Below are positions 1-6,714 of a stretch of 14,026 bases of DNA, piece by piece (the stretch's first letter is position 1; the number at the start of each line of letters is the position of its first letter). A program made the translations under genes and the position numbers. The notes beneath the pieces were generated by a model. It was not told the DNA's origin. It saw only the letters and a list, made by a program, of their open reading frames with translations, and searched no databases. Source of the DNA: CAZMHJ01 sp964566075 (GTDB lineage: Bacteria; Patescibacteriota; Saccharimonadia; Saccharimonadales; CAIOMD01); contig CAZMHJ010000027.1 in assembly GCA_964566075.1 (NCBI GenBank), positions 1-14,026 on the forward strand, given 5' to 3'.

Positions 1-1912
1 CCATAGCTTTTACGTTGGTTATACCCATGTCGTCACGAACTTTTTTGATTGCCTGACATTCGAGTACAAAGGCCTCGCGGTATGATTCGCTATAGTAGCG
101 GCTTGCACCACGCCAACCAATCATCGGGTTGTTTTCGACTGGTTCAAACTGTGTGCCACCAATTAGGTTGGCATATTCGTTCGTCTTGAAATCACTAAAA
201 CGAATAATCACATCGTTTGGGTAAAAGGCAGCACCAATGATTGAAATACCTTCTGCAAGTTTATCGACAAAGTATTGCGCCTTGTCATCATAGCCTTTAG
301 TAAGTTCTTTAATCTGGGCACGGACACCCTTATCTTTTACTTGATCAAAATGTAGGAGTGCAAGTGGATGAATTTTGATGTGTGAATCAATGATAAATTC
401 TTCGCGGGCCAACCCAACACCATCATTTGGAATTAACGAATACGTGAATGCATGGTCAGGTGAGCCGATGTTCATCATAATTTTGGTATGAGGGCGTTGT
501 AAGTCCTTAACGTCAGTTCGATCGACTTCGTAATGCAAAATACCTTCATATACAGTACCTTCGTCGCCACCACCGCCACAGCTCACGGTAACTTCTTGGC
601 CATCGTGTATCAGTTCGGATGCGTTGCCGGTACCAACCACGCACGGAATACCAAGCTCTCGTGAGACGATTGCAGCATGACAAGTACGACCACCCTTATC
701 GGTAACAATAGCACTGGCTATTTTCATAATTGGCACCCAGTCAGGGTCGGTCATTTCCGTAACCAAGACATCACCTTCTTTAAAGTCATCGATATCTTTG
801 ACGCTCATAATCTTATTGACCTTACCGGCACCAATTTTATTACCGACACTTGTACCCTTAATGATTACATTGCCTTCTTGGGCTAAGCGATACTCTTCGA
901 TAATGTTTTCGTCACGACGCGACTGCACAGTTTCGGCGCGAGCTTGCACAATATACAACTGGCCATCGTCTTCATCGAGTGCCCATTCAATATCCATTGG
1001 GTGGCCATAGTGTTGCTCGATGAGCATACCCCAGTGAGCCAATGTTTTTACTTGGTCATCAGTAATTGAAAACCTATCTTGGTCATGTACTGCAACCGGC
1101 AGATTCTTTGTACGGTTACCAGCTGTTGGCACCATTTTGAGTTTTTTACCACCTAAACGACGTTTTAGGATTGCCATGGTTGGTTTAAAGACAATAAATT
1201 CGTCTGGGCTTACATGGCCTTGCACGATGTTTTCGCCAAGTCCATAAATAGAACTCACAACAACGGCGTTCTTAAAGCCTGATTCTGTATCGATGGTAAA
1301 CATGACGCCAGCACATTCACTACGTACGGCTACCATCTGTTGAATACCAACCGAGAGCGCTACCTTCATATGGTCGAAACCATTTGTAACACGATATACA
1401 ATTGCACGATCTGTAAAGAGCGAAGCAATACATTCTTTAACTGACTTTACAACTTCTTGCTCACCCTTAATGTTTAAAAAGGTAGCTTGCTGACCGGCAA
1501 AAGATGCATTTGGTAAATCCTCAGCAGTAGCTGATGAGCGAATCGCAACAACCATATCATCGTCACGGCCACATTTTTGACACAATTCACGATAACCACG
1601 CTTAATTTCTTCTTCAAAGTCGTATGGTAATTGTGCGCCAACAATTAAATCACGAATAGCAGAGCCCCGAGCAGCAAGATCGTGGATATTATTAACGTCG
1701 AGACCCTGTAAGTGATCACTAATTTGCTGGTTTAAACCAGCTTGCTCTAAGAAATACCGGTAGGCATCGGCGGTAGTTGCTACACCATTTGGTAAATACA
1801 CGCCCTGTGGCCGAAGATGATGATACATTTCGCCCAGAGAGGCATTTTTACCACCCACCTGTGGTATGTCGTCAATTGATAATTCCTCGAAAAATTTAAG
1901 ATATTTATACAT
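1..1912 (-). CDS. ppsA: phosphoenolpyruvate synthase, C-terminus off the left edge
   Basis: PEP synthase (pyruvate, water dikinase) interconverts pyruvate + ATP and PEP + AMP + Pi in the cytosol. I translated 637 codons by hand from ATG at 1912. An N-terminal ATP-grasp domain occupies about residues 1-340, with VGGKNASLGE near residue 18, IRSSATAEDLPNASFAGQ near 124 and DIEWA near 308. The swivelling phosphohistidine domain carries TDKGGRTCHAAIVSRELG, with H412 as the phosphorylated histidine (His421 in E. coli). The start of the PEP/pyruvate TIM-barrel domain follows, with GLAREEFII near residue 500. The family is about 790 aa, so roughly 150 C-terminal residues lie outside the window. The start is preceded by only a weak AAGG. 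The gene diverges from the adenylate-kinase-like gene. No pyruvate kinase is seen here, so running in the PEP-to-pyruvate, ATP-forming direction is possible, but that is inference. Confidence 0.95.
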   Translation of the reverse strand, partial: MYKYLKFFEELSIDDIPQVGGKNASLGEMYHHLRPQGVYLPNGVATTADAYRYFLEQAGLNQQISDHLQGLDVNNIHDLAARGSAIRDLIVGAQLPYDFEEEIKRGYRELCQKCGRDDDMVVAIRSSATAEDLPNASFAGQQATFLNIKGEQEVVKSVKECIASLFTDRAIVYRVTNGFDHMKVALSVGIQQMVAVRSECAGVMFTIDTESGFKNAVVVSSIYGLGENIVQGHVSPDEFIVFKPTMAILKRRLGGKKLKMVPTAGNRTKNLPVAVHDQDRFSITDDQVKTLAHWGMLIEQHYGHPMDIEWALDEDDGQLYIVQARAETVQSRRDENIIEEYRLAQEGNVIIKGTSVGNKIGAGKVNKIMSVKDIDDFKEGDVLVTEMTDPDWVPIMKIASAIVTDKGGRTCHAAIVSRELGIPCVVGTGNASELIHDGQEVTVSCGGGGDEGTVYEGILHYEVDRTDVKDLQRPHTKIMMNIGSPDHAFTYSLIPNDGVGLAREEFIIDSHIKIHPLALLHFDQVKDKGVRAQIKELTKGYDDKAQYFVDKLAEGISIIGAAFYPNDVIIRFSDFKTNEYANLIGGTQFEPVENNPMIGWRGASRYYSESYREAFVLECQAIKKVRDDMGITNVKAM

Positions 1913-1937
1913 TTCGCCGTGCCTTGTTAATTTACTT

Positions 1938-1953
1938 CGCCTCCATCATACCA
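1938..1953 (-). promoter_or_regulatory. ppsA promoter, extended -10
   Basis: On the minus strand TGG+TATGAT (1953-1945) forms an extended -10 box. No good -35 is visible at 17 nt. Transcription would start near 1938, leaving a leader of about 26 nt. The octamer GGTGGTAT overlapping this -10 recurs in inverted orientation at 2008-2015 over the divergent promoter, so the two promoters are near mirror images. Confidence 0.5.
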
Positions 1954-2009
1954 CCGTAGCGCGAATAATGCTTGTGTTTGTTTTTAAGACACTGTACGTA
2001 TAGGGGTGG

Positions 2010-2025
2010 TGGTATACTGGCAGTA
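2010..2025 (+). promoter_or_regulatory. leaderless promoter of the adenylate-kinase-like gene
   Basis: TGG+TATACT (2010-2018) is an extended -10 box. With standard spacing (+1 seven bases after the last base of the -10) transcription starts at 2025, the A of the ATG. There is no Shine-Dalgarno sequence. The -35 region is poor. This supports choosing the first ATG (2025) over the second (2031). Confidence 0.55.
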
Positions 2026-2642
2026 TGGATATGCAGAAAATAAAAACGATAAAACAATGGCTTGGTAGCGGCTCAATTAACTTTTTTGGCCCCCCTTTTT
2101 CAGGTAAAGATACGCAAGCGAAACGAATTGCTGAGGCAATTGGTGGGGTCGTTGTTTCGGGTGGAGATATCTTACGGCATAGTCACGGAGACACCGAAGT
2201 ACAGCGCATTATGGCTGAAGGTGGGGTTGTGTCACCAGAAATGTTTCTTAGAATTGTGCCTGCCTTTTTTTCTCATGATGATATTGCCGGTAAACCATTA
2301 CTACTCAGTTCAGTTGGCCGGCTCATGGATGAAGTGCCTGTTATTGTAGAAGCAACTAACAGTTCAAACCACGCAATAAAAGCCGTCGTCTTGCTCGAAT
2401 TAAGTCGTGATGATGTTTTCAACCATTATGAGATTTCTAAAACACTTGGCGACCGCGGACAACGTGCTGACGACACACCTGAAGCTCTCGAAAAACGACT
2501 CGCAGAATATGCAAAAACACAGCCTGTAATTGATTACTACAAAAATCATAGTCAGTTACTTGTAATTGATGACACCAAAACACCAGACGAAGTTACTACA
2601 GAAATTGTCGATGCTCTGTATCTATTAGCCACTCGTGTTTAA
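2025..2642 (+). CDS. adenylate kinase-like nucleoside monophosphate kinase
   Basis: A 205-aa P-loop kinase of the adenylate/UMP-CMP kinase family, predicted to transfer phosphate from ATP to a nucleoside monophosphate in the cytosol. Visible motifs are the P-loop GPPFSGKDT (residues 22-30), SGGDILR (45-51, matching the STGDMLR NMP-binding segment), SVGR (96-99, where adenylate kinases have GFPR), and the short LID region with DRGQRADDTPEALEKRL (143-159). The usual 30-residue LID insert and its zinc cysteines are absent. The gene sits between PEP synthase, which makes or consumes AMP, and the LDH-PGM gene. A role in AMP recycling is a reasonable inference, but the substrate base is not provable from sequence. 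Its TAA stop overlaps the stop of the convergent neighbour in a shared TTAA. Confidence 0.8.
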   Translation: MDMQKIKTIKQWLGSGSINFFGPPFSGKDTQAKRIAEAIGGVVVSGGDILRHSHGDTEVQRIMAEGGVVSPEMFLRIVPAFFSHDDIAGKPLLLSSVGRLMDEVPVIVEATNSSNHAIKAVVLLELSRDDVFNHYEISKTLGDRGQRADDTPEALEKRLAEYAKTQPVIDYYKNHSQLLVIDDTKTPDEVTTEIVDALYLLATRV

Positions 2643-4297
2643 GCATTAGGTGCTGGTGAATCAATGTGGGTCGATTCTTTCGTGATGGCGTGGCCATCAG
2701 CATCGACTTCATACACAATAATTTCACCAAATGGCATTTCGAGCTTTTCGATATCTTCGTCACTAATAGTATCTATGTATTTCATGAGTGCACGTAGGCT
2801 GTTGCCATGGGCAACAATAAGAATATTTTTGCCAGCCAAAAGTTGTGGCACAATTTCGTTTTGGTAAAACGGTACGGCCCGTTCGTACACCATCTCAAGT
2901 GTCTCACCACCCGGTATTTCGTAATCCCAACCCCGCCGCATCTTATTAAAATCTTCTTCGCCGATGAGCTCTTGCATATCCCACTTATTTTTACCGGTGT
3001 ATTTACCGTAATCTCGTTCATCAATTGCACCAGATACCATAACGGGTACGTCAAACTGTTGACTTGCGTTAAGCATACCTTCGAGTGTTTCCATAGTTCG
3101 AAGCTGTTCAGAGCAATAGGCTTGGTTAATCGCAAGCTCTAGGTCTTTTAACGCTTGACCCAGAAGTGCTGTTTCATGAAAGCCCTTTTGGCTCAAATGC
3201 ACATTGCGCCTACCCGACCAACGGCCAGTTGCATTCCATTCTGATTCGGCATGGCGAGTTAGAATTAACTTACCAATTTTTGGTTGTGGTGGTTTAACTT
3301 TATTTGGCACATCATCAAACCAAAAACGCACAATATTTTGACACGTTACGCCGTTAATGCGACCAATCGCTTCTTCGGTATTAAAGGCGTTATGGGGCGT
3401 TAAAATAACGTTTGGCATTTTGTTGAGTGCCATCAGTGCAACACTTTGCTCGGCGGTTGTGCTCGGTAACGCGTGGCTGCGTAGTAAAGCAACTTCTTCG
3501 TGAATATCAAACAACTGTTCGCCTTCGAGTACATCAAGTGCTGCACCGGCTAATTTTTTATGTTCCAGTGCATCAGCCAGTGCTTGCGTTTCAACTAGTT
3601 CCCCACGTGCCGTATTAATGAGTACAGCCGTGGGTTTCATGAGCGCCAATCGTTCTGTGTTCAAAAGATGCTTATTTTCTGGCGTTAGTGGTGCATGTAA
3701 TGTAACAACATCACTTACCGCAAGTAGCTCATGTAATTCAACGTACTCAAAGCCAAGCGATTTTGCCAGCTCGTCTTTCGCAAACGGATCAAAGGCAATG
3801 ACCCTCATTTCAAAACCTTTAGCAATTTTTATAACATGTTGGCCGATATGCCCTGTGCCAATAACACCAATCGTCTTTTCGTGCAGGTCGCTCCCCATAA
3901 GTGAATCAATAGCAACATCATGGTTTAAAAAGCCAAGGCTATCAGGCAATTTTCGCGTTAGCGCCAAAAGTAACGTAAATGCATATTCTGCAACCGTTGA
4001 TTCGCCATATGTTGGCACATTAACGACCGCAATGCCGTGTTCATCTGCTGCCACTAAGTCAATATTATTAAAACCCGTCGAACGGCACGCAATCAGGCGT
4101 AGTTTTGGTAGTTTTTCAATTATTTCACGCGTGACGGTACTGGTTACAAAAACCGAAATAACTTCTGCTTCAACATTAAGGTTTTCTGGGCTAATTGTTT
4201 CTTCAACGTATTCCCAGTGATGGTCGGTACCAGTAAGGCCGTCAGTGAGTTGTTTTTTATCAAGTTCGGATGCGTCATAAAAGTAGATGAGTGCCAT
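2639..4297 (-). CDS. fusion: D-lactate dehydrogenase (D-isomer 2-hydroxyacid dehydrogenase) + 2,3-bisphosphoglycerate-dependent phosphoglycerate mutase
   Basis: A single 552-aa frame carries two complete enzymes. Residues ~1-330 are a D-2-hydroxyacid dehydrogenase closest to D-lactate dehydrogenase: RSTGFNNIDL substrate region, NAD-binding GVIGTGHIGQ (144-153), TARGE (catalytic Arg ~231), LDVLEGE (Glu) and TPHNAF (catalytic His ~302). Residues ~342-552 are phosphoglycerate mutase: LTRHAESEWN (phospho-His ~349), DERDYGKYTG, PGGET and VAHGNSLRAL (second His ~497). The short linker is about residues 325-342. I place the start at ATG 4297 (MALIYFYD) rather than 4318, because family similarity begins there and an extended -10 lies just upstream. 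Predicted activities are 3-PG to 2-PG and pyruvate to D-lactate, which flank enolase and PEP synthase in the pathway. Confidence 0.93.
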   Translation of the reverse strand: MALIYFYDASELDKKQLTDGLTGTDHHWEYVEETISPENLNVEAEVISVFVTSTVTREIIEKLPKLRLIACRSTGFNNIDLVAADEHGIAVVNVPTYGESTVAEYAFTLLLALTRKLPDSLGFLNHDVAIDSLMGSDLHEKTIGVIGTGHIGQHVIKIAKGFEMRVIAFDPFAKDELAKSLGFEYVELHELLAVSDVVTLHAPLTPENKHLLNTERLALMKPTAVLINTARGELVETQALADALEHKKLAGAALDVLEGEQLFDIHEEVALLRSHALPSTTAEQSVALMALNKMPNVILTPHNAFNTEEAIGRINGVTCQNIVRFWFDDVPNKVKPPQPKIGKLILTRHAESEWNATGRWSGRRNVHLSQKGFHETALLGQALKDLELAINQAYCSEQLRTMETLEGMLNASQQFDVPVMVSGAIDERDYGKYTGKNKWDMQELIGEEDFNKMRRGWDYEIPGGETLEMVYERAVPFYQNEIVPQLLAGKNILIVAHGNSLRALMKYIDTISDEDIEKLEMPFGEIIVYEVDADGHAITKESTHIDSPAPNA

Positions 4298-4299
4298 AG

Positions 4300-4315
4300 C
4301 GCCTTCATTATGGCA
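4300..4315 (-). promoter_or_regulatory. promoter of the LDH-PGM fusion, near-leaderless
   Basis: On the minus strand TGC+CATAAT (4315-4307) is an extended -10, placing +1 at about 4300, three bases before the ATG at 4297. A GAAGG (4306-4302) lies before +1 and so would not act as a ribosome binding site if this start is right. No clear -35. Confidence 0.4.
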
Positions 4316-4346
4316 CAAACATAAGCTTTATGAGAAGATGAAAGTA

Positions 4347-5615
4347 ATGGAAATTAAGTCAATTATTGCGCGACAAATCTTAGATTCGCGCGGAACACCC
4401 ACGGTCGAAGCTGATGTTTGGCTCGAAAATGGCGCTTTTGGCCGCGCAGCTGTGCCCTCTGGTGCCTCAACTGGTAGCCACGAAGCGCACGAACTTCGTG
4501 ACGGCGGTGCCAGGTTTCATGGCCAATCAGTATTTAAGGCAATAGAAAACATTCAAAATCTGATTTTACCGGCACTTAAGGGTGTACTTGCAGACGATCA
4601 ATTCAAGGTTGACCAAGTCATGATTGAACTCGATGGCACACCAGATAAGTCAAAGCTTGGTGCTAACGCTATTTTGGCTGTGTCGCTCGCCTGTGCGCAT
4701 GCTGCCGCCAAAGCGCGAGGTGTCTTACTATATAATCACATTGCTGATATTGCCCAACCACAAGCAAAATTACTACCAATGCCGATGATGAACGTTTTAA
4801 ACGGTGGTAAACACGCCAGTGGCTCGACAGACATTCAGGAATCAATGATTATCCCTGTTGGTGCGCATTCATTTGCTGAAGCGATTCAAATTGCAGATGA
4901 AGTTTTTATGTCACTCAAAGAAGTCTTAAAAAACAATAATTACCCAACCACCGTCGGTGACGAAGGCGGTTTTGCGCCAAGCGTCAAAAATGGCAATGCT
5001 GAGGCGTTTGCACTACTGACCGAAGCAATACAAAAAGCCGGTTATACACCTGGCAAAGATGTTTGTTTTGCGGTTGATGTTGCATCGAGCGAATTATTCG
5101 CAGATGATGTCTATAAATTTGCAGTTGAAGGCAAAGATTTTGTTAGTGATGAGCTTGTAGGCTGGTATCAAAAATTGGTTGCCGACTACCCAATTGTTTC
5201 TATTGAGGATGGTATGGCCGAAGATGACTGGCAAGCCTGGCAAAAATTGGTTACTGCGCTCCCAAATACACAACTCGTTGGCGATGACTTGCTTGTTACC
5301 AATGTTGAGCGACTACAGAAAGCTATAGACGAACACGCTGCAAACGCTATTTTAATTAAACCTAATCAGATTGGTTCGTTAACCGAAACGATTCGGGCAA
5401 TTCAACTTGCGCAAGCAAATGGCTGGAATGCGATTGTGTCGCATCGTTCTGGCGAGACCGAAGACGTCAGTATTGTACACATTGCCATTGGTACCGGTGC
5501 CGGCCAAATTAAAACTGGCAGTTTATCTCGCAGCGAACGCACCGCAAAATATAACGAATTATTACGTCTTGAATCTATCGATTCATCACTAAAACTACAT
5601 AACCCTTTTAATTAA
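4347..5615 (+). CDS. eno: enolase (phosphopyruvate hydratase)
   Basis: A 422-aa cytosolic enolase that dehydrates 2-phosphoglycerate to PEP. From ATG 4347: DSRGTPTVEADV near residue 13, the mobile loop SGASTG (38-43), GKHASGS with the active-site His156, DIQE (Glu165), GDEGGF (general acid Glu206), metal ligands Asp244, Glu287 (SIEDGM) and Asp313 (VGDD), the catalytic lysine in LIKPN (Lys338), SHRSGETED (365-373) and QIKTGS (Lys389). Length matches the family (about 420-435 aa). The frame stays open back to 4287, but conservation starts at 4347, and GAGAAG (4332-4337) is well placed as its ribosome binding site. ATG 4338 (MKVMEIK) is the alternative. It diverges from the LDH-PGM gene and its TAA overlaps the stop of the methyltransferase. 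Confidence 0.97.
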   Translation: MEIKSIIARQILDSRGTPTVEADVWLENGAFGRAAVPSGASTGSHEAHELRDGGARFHGQSVFKAIENIQNLILPALKGVLADDQFKVDQVMIELDGTPDKSKLGANAILAVSLACAHAAAKARGVLLYNHIADIAQPQAKLLPMPMMNVLNGGKHASGSTDIQESMIIPVGAHSFAEAIQIADEVFMSLKEVLKNNNYPTTVGDEGGFAPSVKNGNAEAFALLTEAIQKAGYTPGKDVCFAVDVASSELFADDVYKFAVEGKDFVSDELVGWYQKLVADYPIVSIEDGMAEDDWQAWQKLVTALPNTQLVGDDLLVTNVERLQKAIDEHAANAILIKPNQIGSLTETIRAIQLAQANGWNAIVSHRSGETEDVSIVHIAIGTGAGQIKTGSLSRSERTAKYNELLRLESIDSSLKLHNPFN

Positions 5616-6217
5616 AACCGAATAATACCAAGGTTGTGGTGTATGGTAACTGTTTTATGTGGTAATAATTCCTGCACTGCTTTTGCAGCCCCGGGTAAGG
5701 CTTCGCGGGCGTAATCATCAACAATAACGACTGCACCTTTGCTTAGATTTGGTAAAACGAGATTTAACGAGTCATAAATACTGCCGTAAAAATCACCATC
5801 CAAGAACGCAAAGGCAACACTTTTCGGTACGTCATTTTGTGAAATTTCACGAAACCAGTCTTTATGTATTGTTGGTAAAGGTACTCCGGCTTTTGTAAAT
5901 GTTTGTATGAATTGTTTTTTACTAACCGCAAGTTCCCCTGCTCTAAATTGGTCACCTGCTACACTTTCGTCTTTGTCATCTTTTGGCGGCAGACCTTCAA
6001 ACGAATCATAAACATGGAATATTTTGTCTGATTTCAGTGCTAATAAAAGTCGCTGTATAAAAATACTCGTCGTACCAATATAGCAGCCAAATTCAACCAC
6101 ATCGCCTTCTACGCCTCGAGTTATTACTTTTTCGAGTTCGGCAAGGATAGTTCTGACTTGATCTTTGTTTACCTGGTTTGAGACCAGTTGATATTTGTGC
6201 AGTAATTCCTCAATCAT
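5612..6217 (-). CDS. TylF/MycF-like O-methyltransferase
   Basis: A 201-aa class I SAM-dependent methyltransferase resembling the macrocin O-methyltransferase (TylF/MycF) family. Motif I, with VVEFGCYIGTTSI (40-52), binds SAM. DSFEGLPP (71-78) is characteristic of the family. FLDGDFY (138-144) and VDDY (166-169) supply acidic residues that bind the divalent metal in characterised members. The natural substrate is probably a sugar or polyol hydroxyl but cannot be read from the sequence. The gene stands alone, convergent with enolase through a shared TTAA and divergent from the tRNA gene. It has no visible Shine-Dalgarno sequence; an extended -10 sits 10 nt upstream of the ATG. Confidence 0.85.
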   Translation of the reverse strand: MIEELLHKYQLVSNQVNKDQVRTILAELEKVITRGVEGDVVEFGCYIGTTSIFIQRLLLALKSDKIFHVYDSFEGLPPKDDKDESVAGDQFRAGELAVSKKQFIQTFTKAGVPLPTIHKDWFREISQNDVPKSVAFAFLDGDFYGSIYDSLNLVLPNLSKGAVVIVDDYAREALPGAAKAVQELLPHKTVTIHHNLGIIRF

Positions 6218-6220
6218 CTA

Positions 6221-6236
6221 AAGTACTATTCTAGCA
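6221..6236 (-). promoter_or_regulatory. methyltransferase promoter, near-leaderless
   Basis: On the minus strand TGC+TAGAAT (6236-6228) is a five-of-six extended -10. Predicted +1 is 6221, four bases before the ATG at 6217. Confidence 0.5.
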
Positions 6237-6244
6237 TTAGATAC

Positions 6245-6280
6245 TGGACTTTTTACATCTGTTATGTTACTATTTTCTGG
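6245..6280 (+). promoter_or_regulatory. tRNA-Glu promoter
   Basis: TGGACT (6245-6250), a 17-nt spacer, and TACTAT (6268-6273) preceded by TGT make an extended -10 promoter. Predicted +1 is near 6280, about 12 nt before the mature tRNA 5' end. Confidence 0.6.
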
Positions 6281-6291
6281 CGTATTTTTAC

Positions 6292-6366
6292 GGTCCCGTC
6301 GTCTAACGGTTAGGACACCAGGTTTTCATCCTGGCAACAGGGGTTCGATTCCCCTCGGGATCACCA
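6292..6366 (+). tRNA. tRNA-Glu (anticodon UUC), CCA encoded
   Basis: The sequence folds as a full cloverleaf. The acceptor stem GGTCCCG/CGGGATC has one G-U pair. The anticodon stem is CCAGG/CCTGG with loop TTTTCAT, giving anticodon TTC. The T arm is GGGG-TTCGATT-CCCC and the D arm lies around 6301-6316. The discriminator is A6363 and the CCA end (6364-6366) is encoded. It is followed directly by a strong terminator hairpin whose left arm begins at the discriminator base. Confidence 0.97.
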
Positions 6367-6410
6367 ATTTAAGGGCTCCACTTTATGTGGAGCTTTTAAA
6401 TTGGTCATTT
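6363..6410 (+). terminator. terminator hairpin of tRNA-Glu, overlapping the CCA end
   Basis: Arms 6363-6381 and 6386-6404 pair over 19 positions (two as G-U) around the loop TTTAT. The core is GCTCCAC/GTGGAGC followed by CTTTT. The left arm starts at the tRNA discriminator base and includes the encoded CCA. Confidence 0.75.
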
Positions 6411-6505
6411 ATTAAGGAATCGAACGACAATTGCCGGTGGCAATTGGCCGCCCTTGCCACGCCAGTGGTTGGCTGACTGAAAGTAAATTTCTTCCAGCGC
6501 CAAGG

Positions 6506-6527
6506 TCGATTCCCCTCGGGATCACCA
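6506..6527 (+). pseudogene. duplicated 3' end of tRNA-Glu (22 nt, through CCA)
   Basis: These 22 nt are identical to 6345-6366: T loop, T-stem 3' arm, acceptor 3' arm, discriminator and CCA. Upstream bases (CCAAGG) do not rebuild the T stem, and no acceptor 5' arm exists, so it is not a tRNA. It resembles the direct repeat left by integrase-mediated insertion at a tRNA 3' end, or a partial tRNA duplication. The 139 bp between the two copies hold no convincing gene, only an inverted repeat CAATTGCC/GGCAATTG near 6428-6446. Confidence 0.7.
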
Positions 6528-6530
6528 TAT

Positions 6531-6560
6531 AAAGTCACCTACCTTGTGTAGGTGTTTTTA
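6531..6560 (+). terminator. terminator after the tRNA 3'-end copy
   Basis: CACCTAC (about 6536-6542), loop CTTGT, GTAGGTG (about 6548-6554) and a T run form a classic intrinsic terminator on the plus strand. It starts a few bases after the CCA of the duplicated tRNA end, paralleling the terminator after the intact tRNA. Confidence 0.75.
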
Positions 6561-6580
6561 TTTAGTGAAAATGTAAGCAA

Positions 6581-6616
6581 ATAAAAAGAGACCTCCAAAA
6601 GAAGGCCTCCCTTTAT
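6581..6616 (-). terminator. terminator of the surface protein gene
   Basis: Read on the minus strand, GAGGCCT (6609-6603), an 8-nt loop, AGGTCTC (6594-6588) with one G-U pair and a T run (6587-6583) make an intrinsic terminator about 100 nt past the surface-protein stop. The pairing is better on the minus than on the plus strand. Confidence 0.75.
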
Positions 6617-6658
6617 TATAAGTCTTGAGCGGTCAGTCAATGCTCGTACTCAGTGGTT

Positions 6659-6693
6659 AACACTAGCATATTTTGGTAAATAACGCTAGTGTT
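6659..6693 (-). other. long 3'-UTR hairpin behind the surface protein gene
   Basis: AACACTAGC (6659-6667) and GCTAGTGTT (6685-6693) pair over 9 bp. Inside, TATTT and AAATA add 5 bp across a small bulge, closing a four-base loop. It lies 22 nt beyond the stop codon and has no T run of its own, so an mRNA-stabilising or backup-termination role is more likely than being the main terminator. A perfect DnaA-box sequence, TTATCCACA, starts at 6693. Confidence 0.6.
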
Positions 6694-6714
6694 TATCCAC
6701 ATCATTCAAGCAAC

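Noticed and set aside
3618..4220. 200-codon plus-strand frame opposite the LDH-PGM fusion
   Set aside because: It lies entirely inside a well-conserved dehydrogenase on the other strand and shows no family motifs.
6405..6505. GGAATCGAAC (6417-6426), an inverted T-arm-like word, as a minus-strand tRNA
   Set aside because: Ten bases only; no acceptor, anticodon or D stem can be built around it.
6693..6701. Perfect DnaA box TTATCCACA, possible origin
   Set aside because: Only one box is present, with no cluster, AT-rich unwinding region or dnaA gene nearby; a single 9-mer match can arise by chance.
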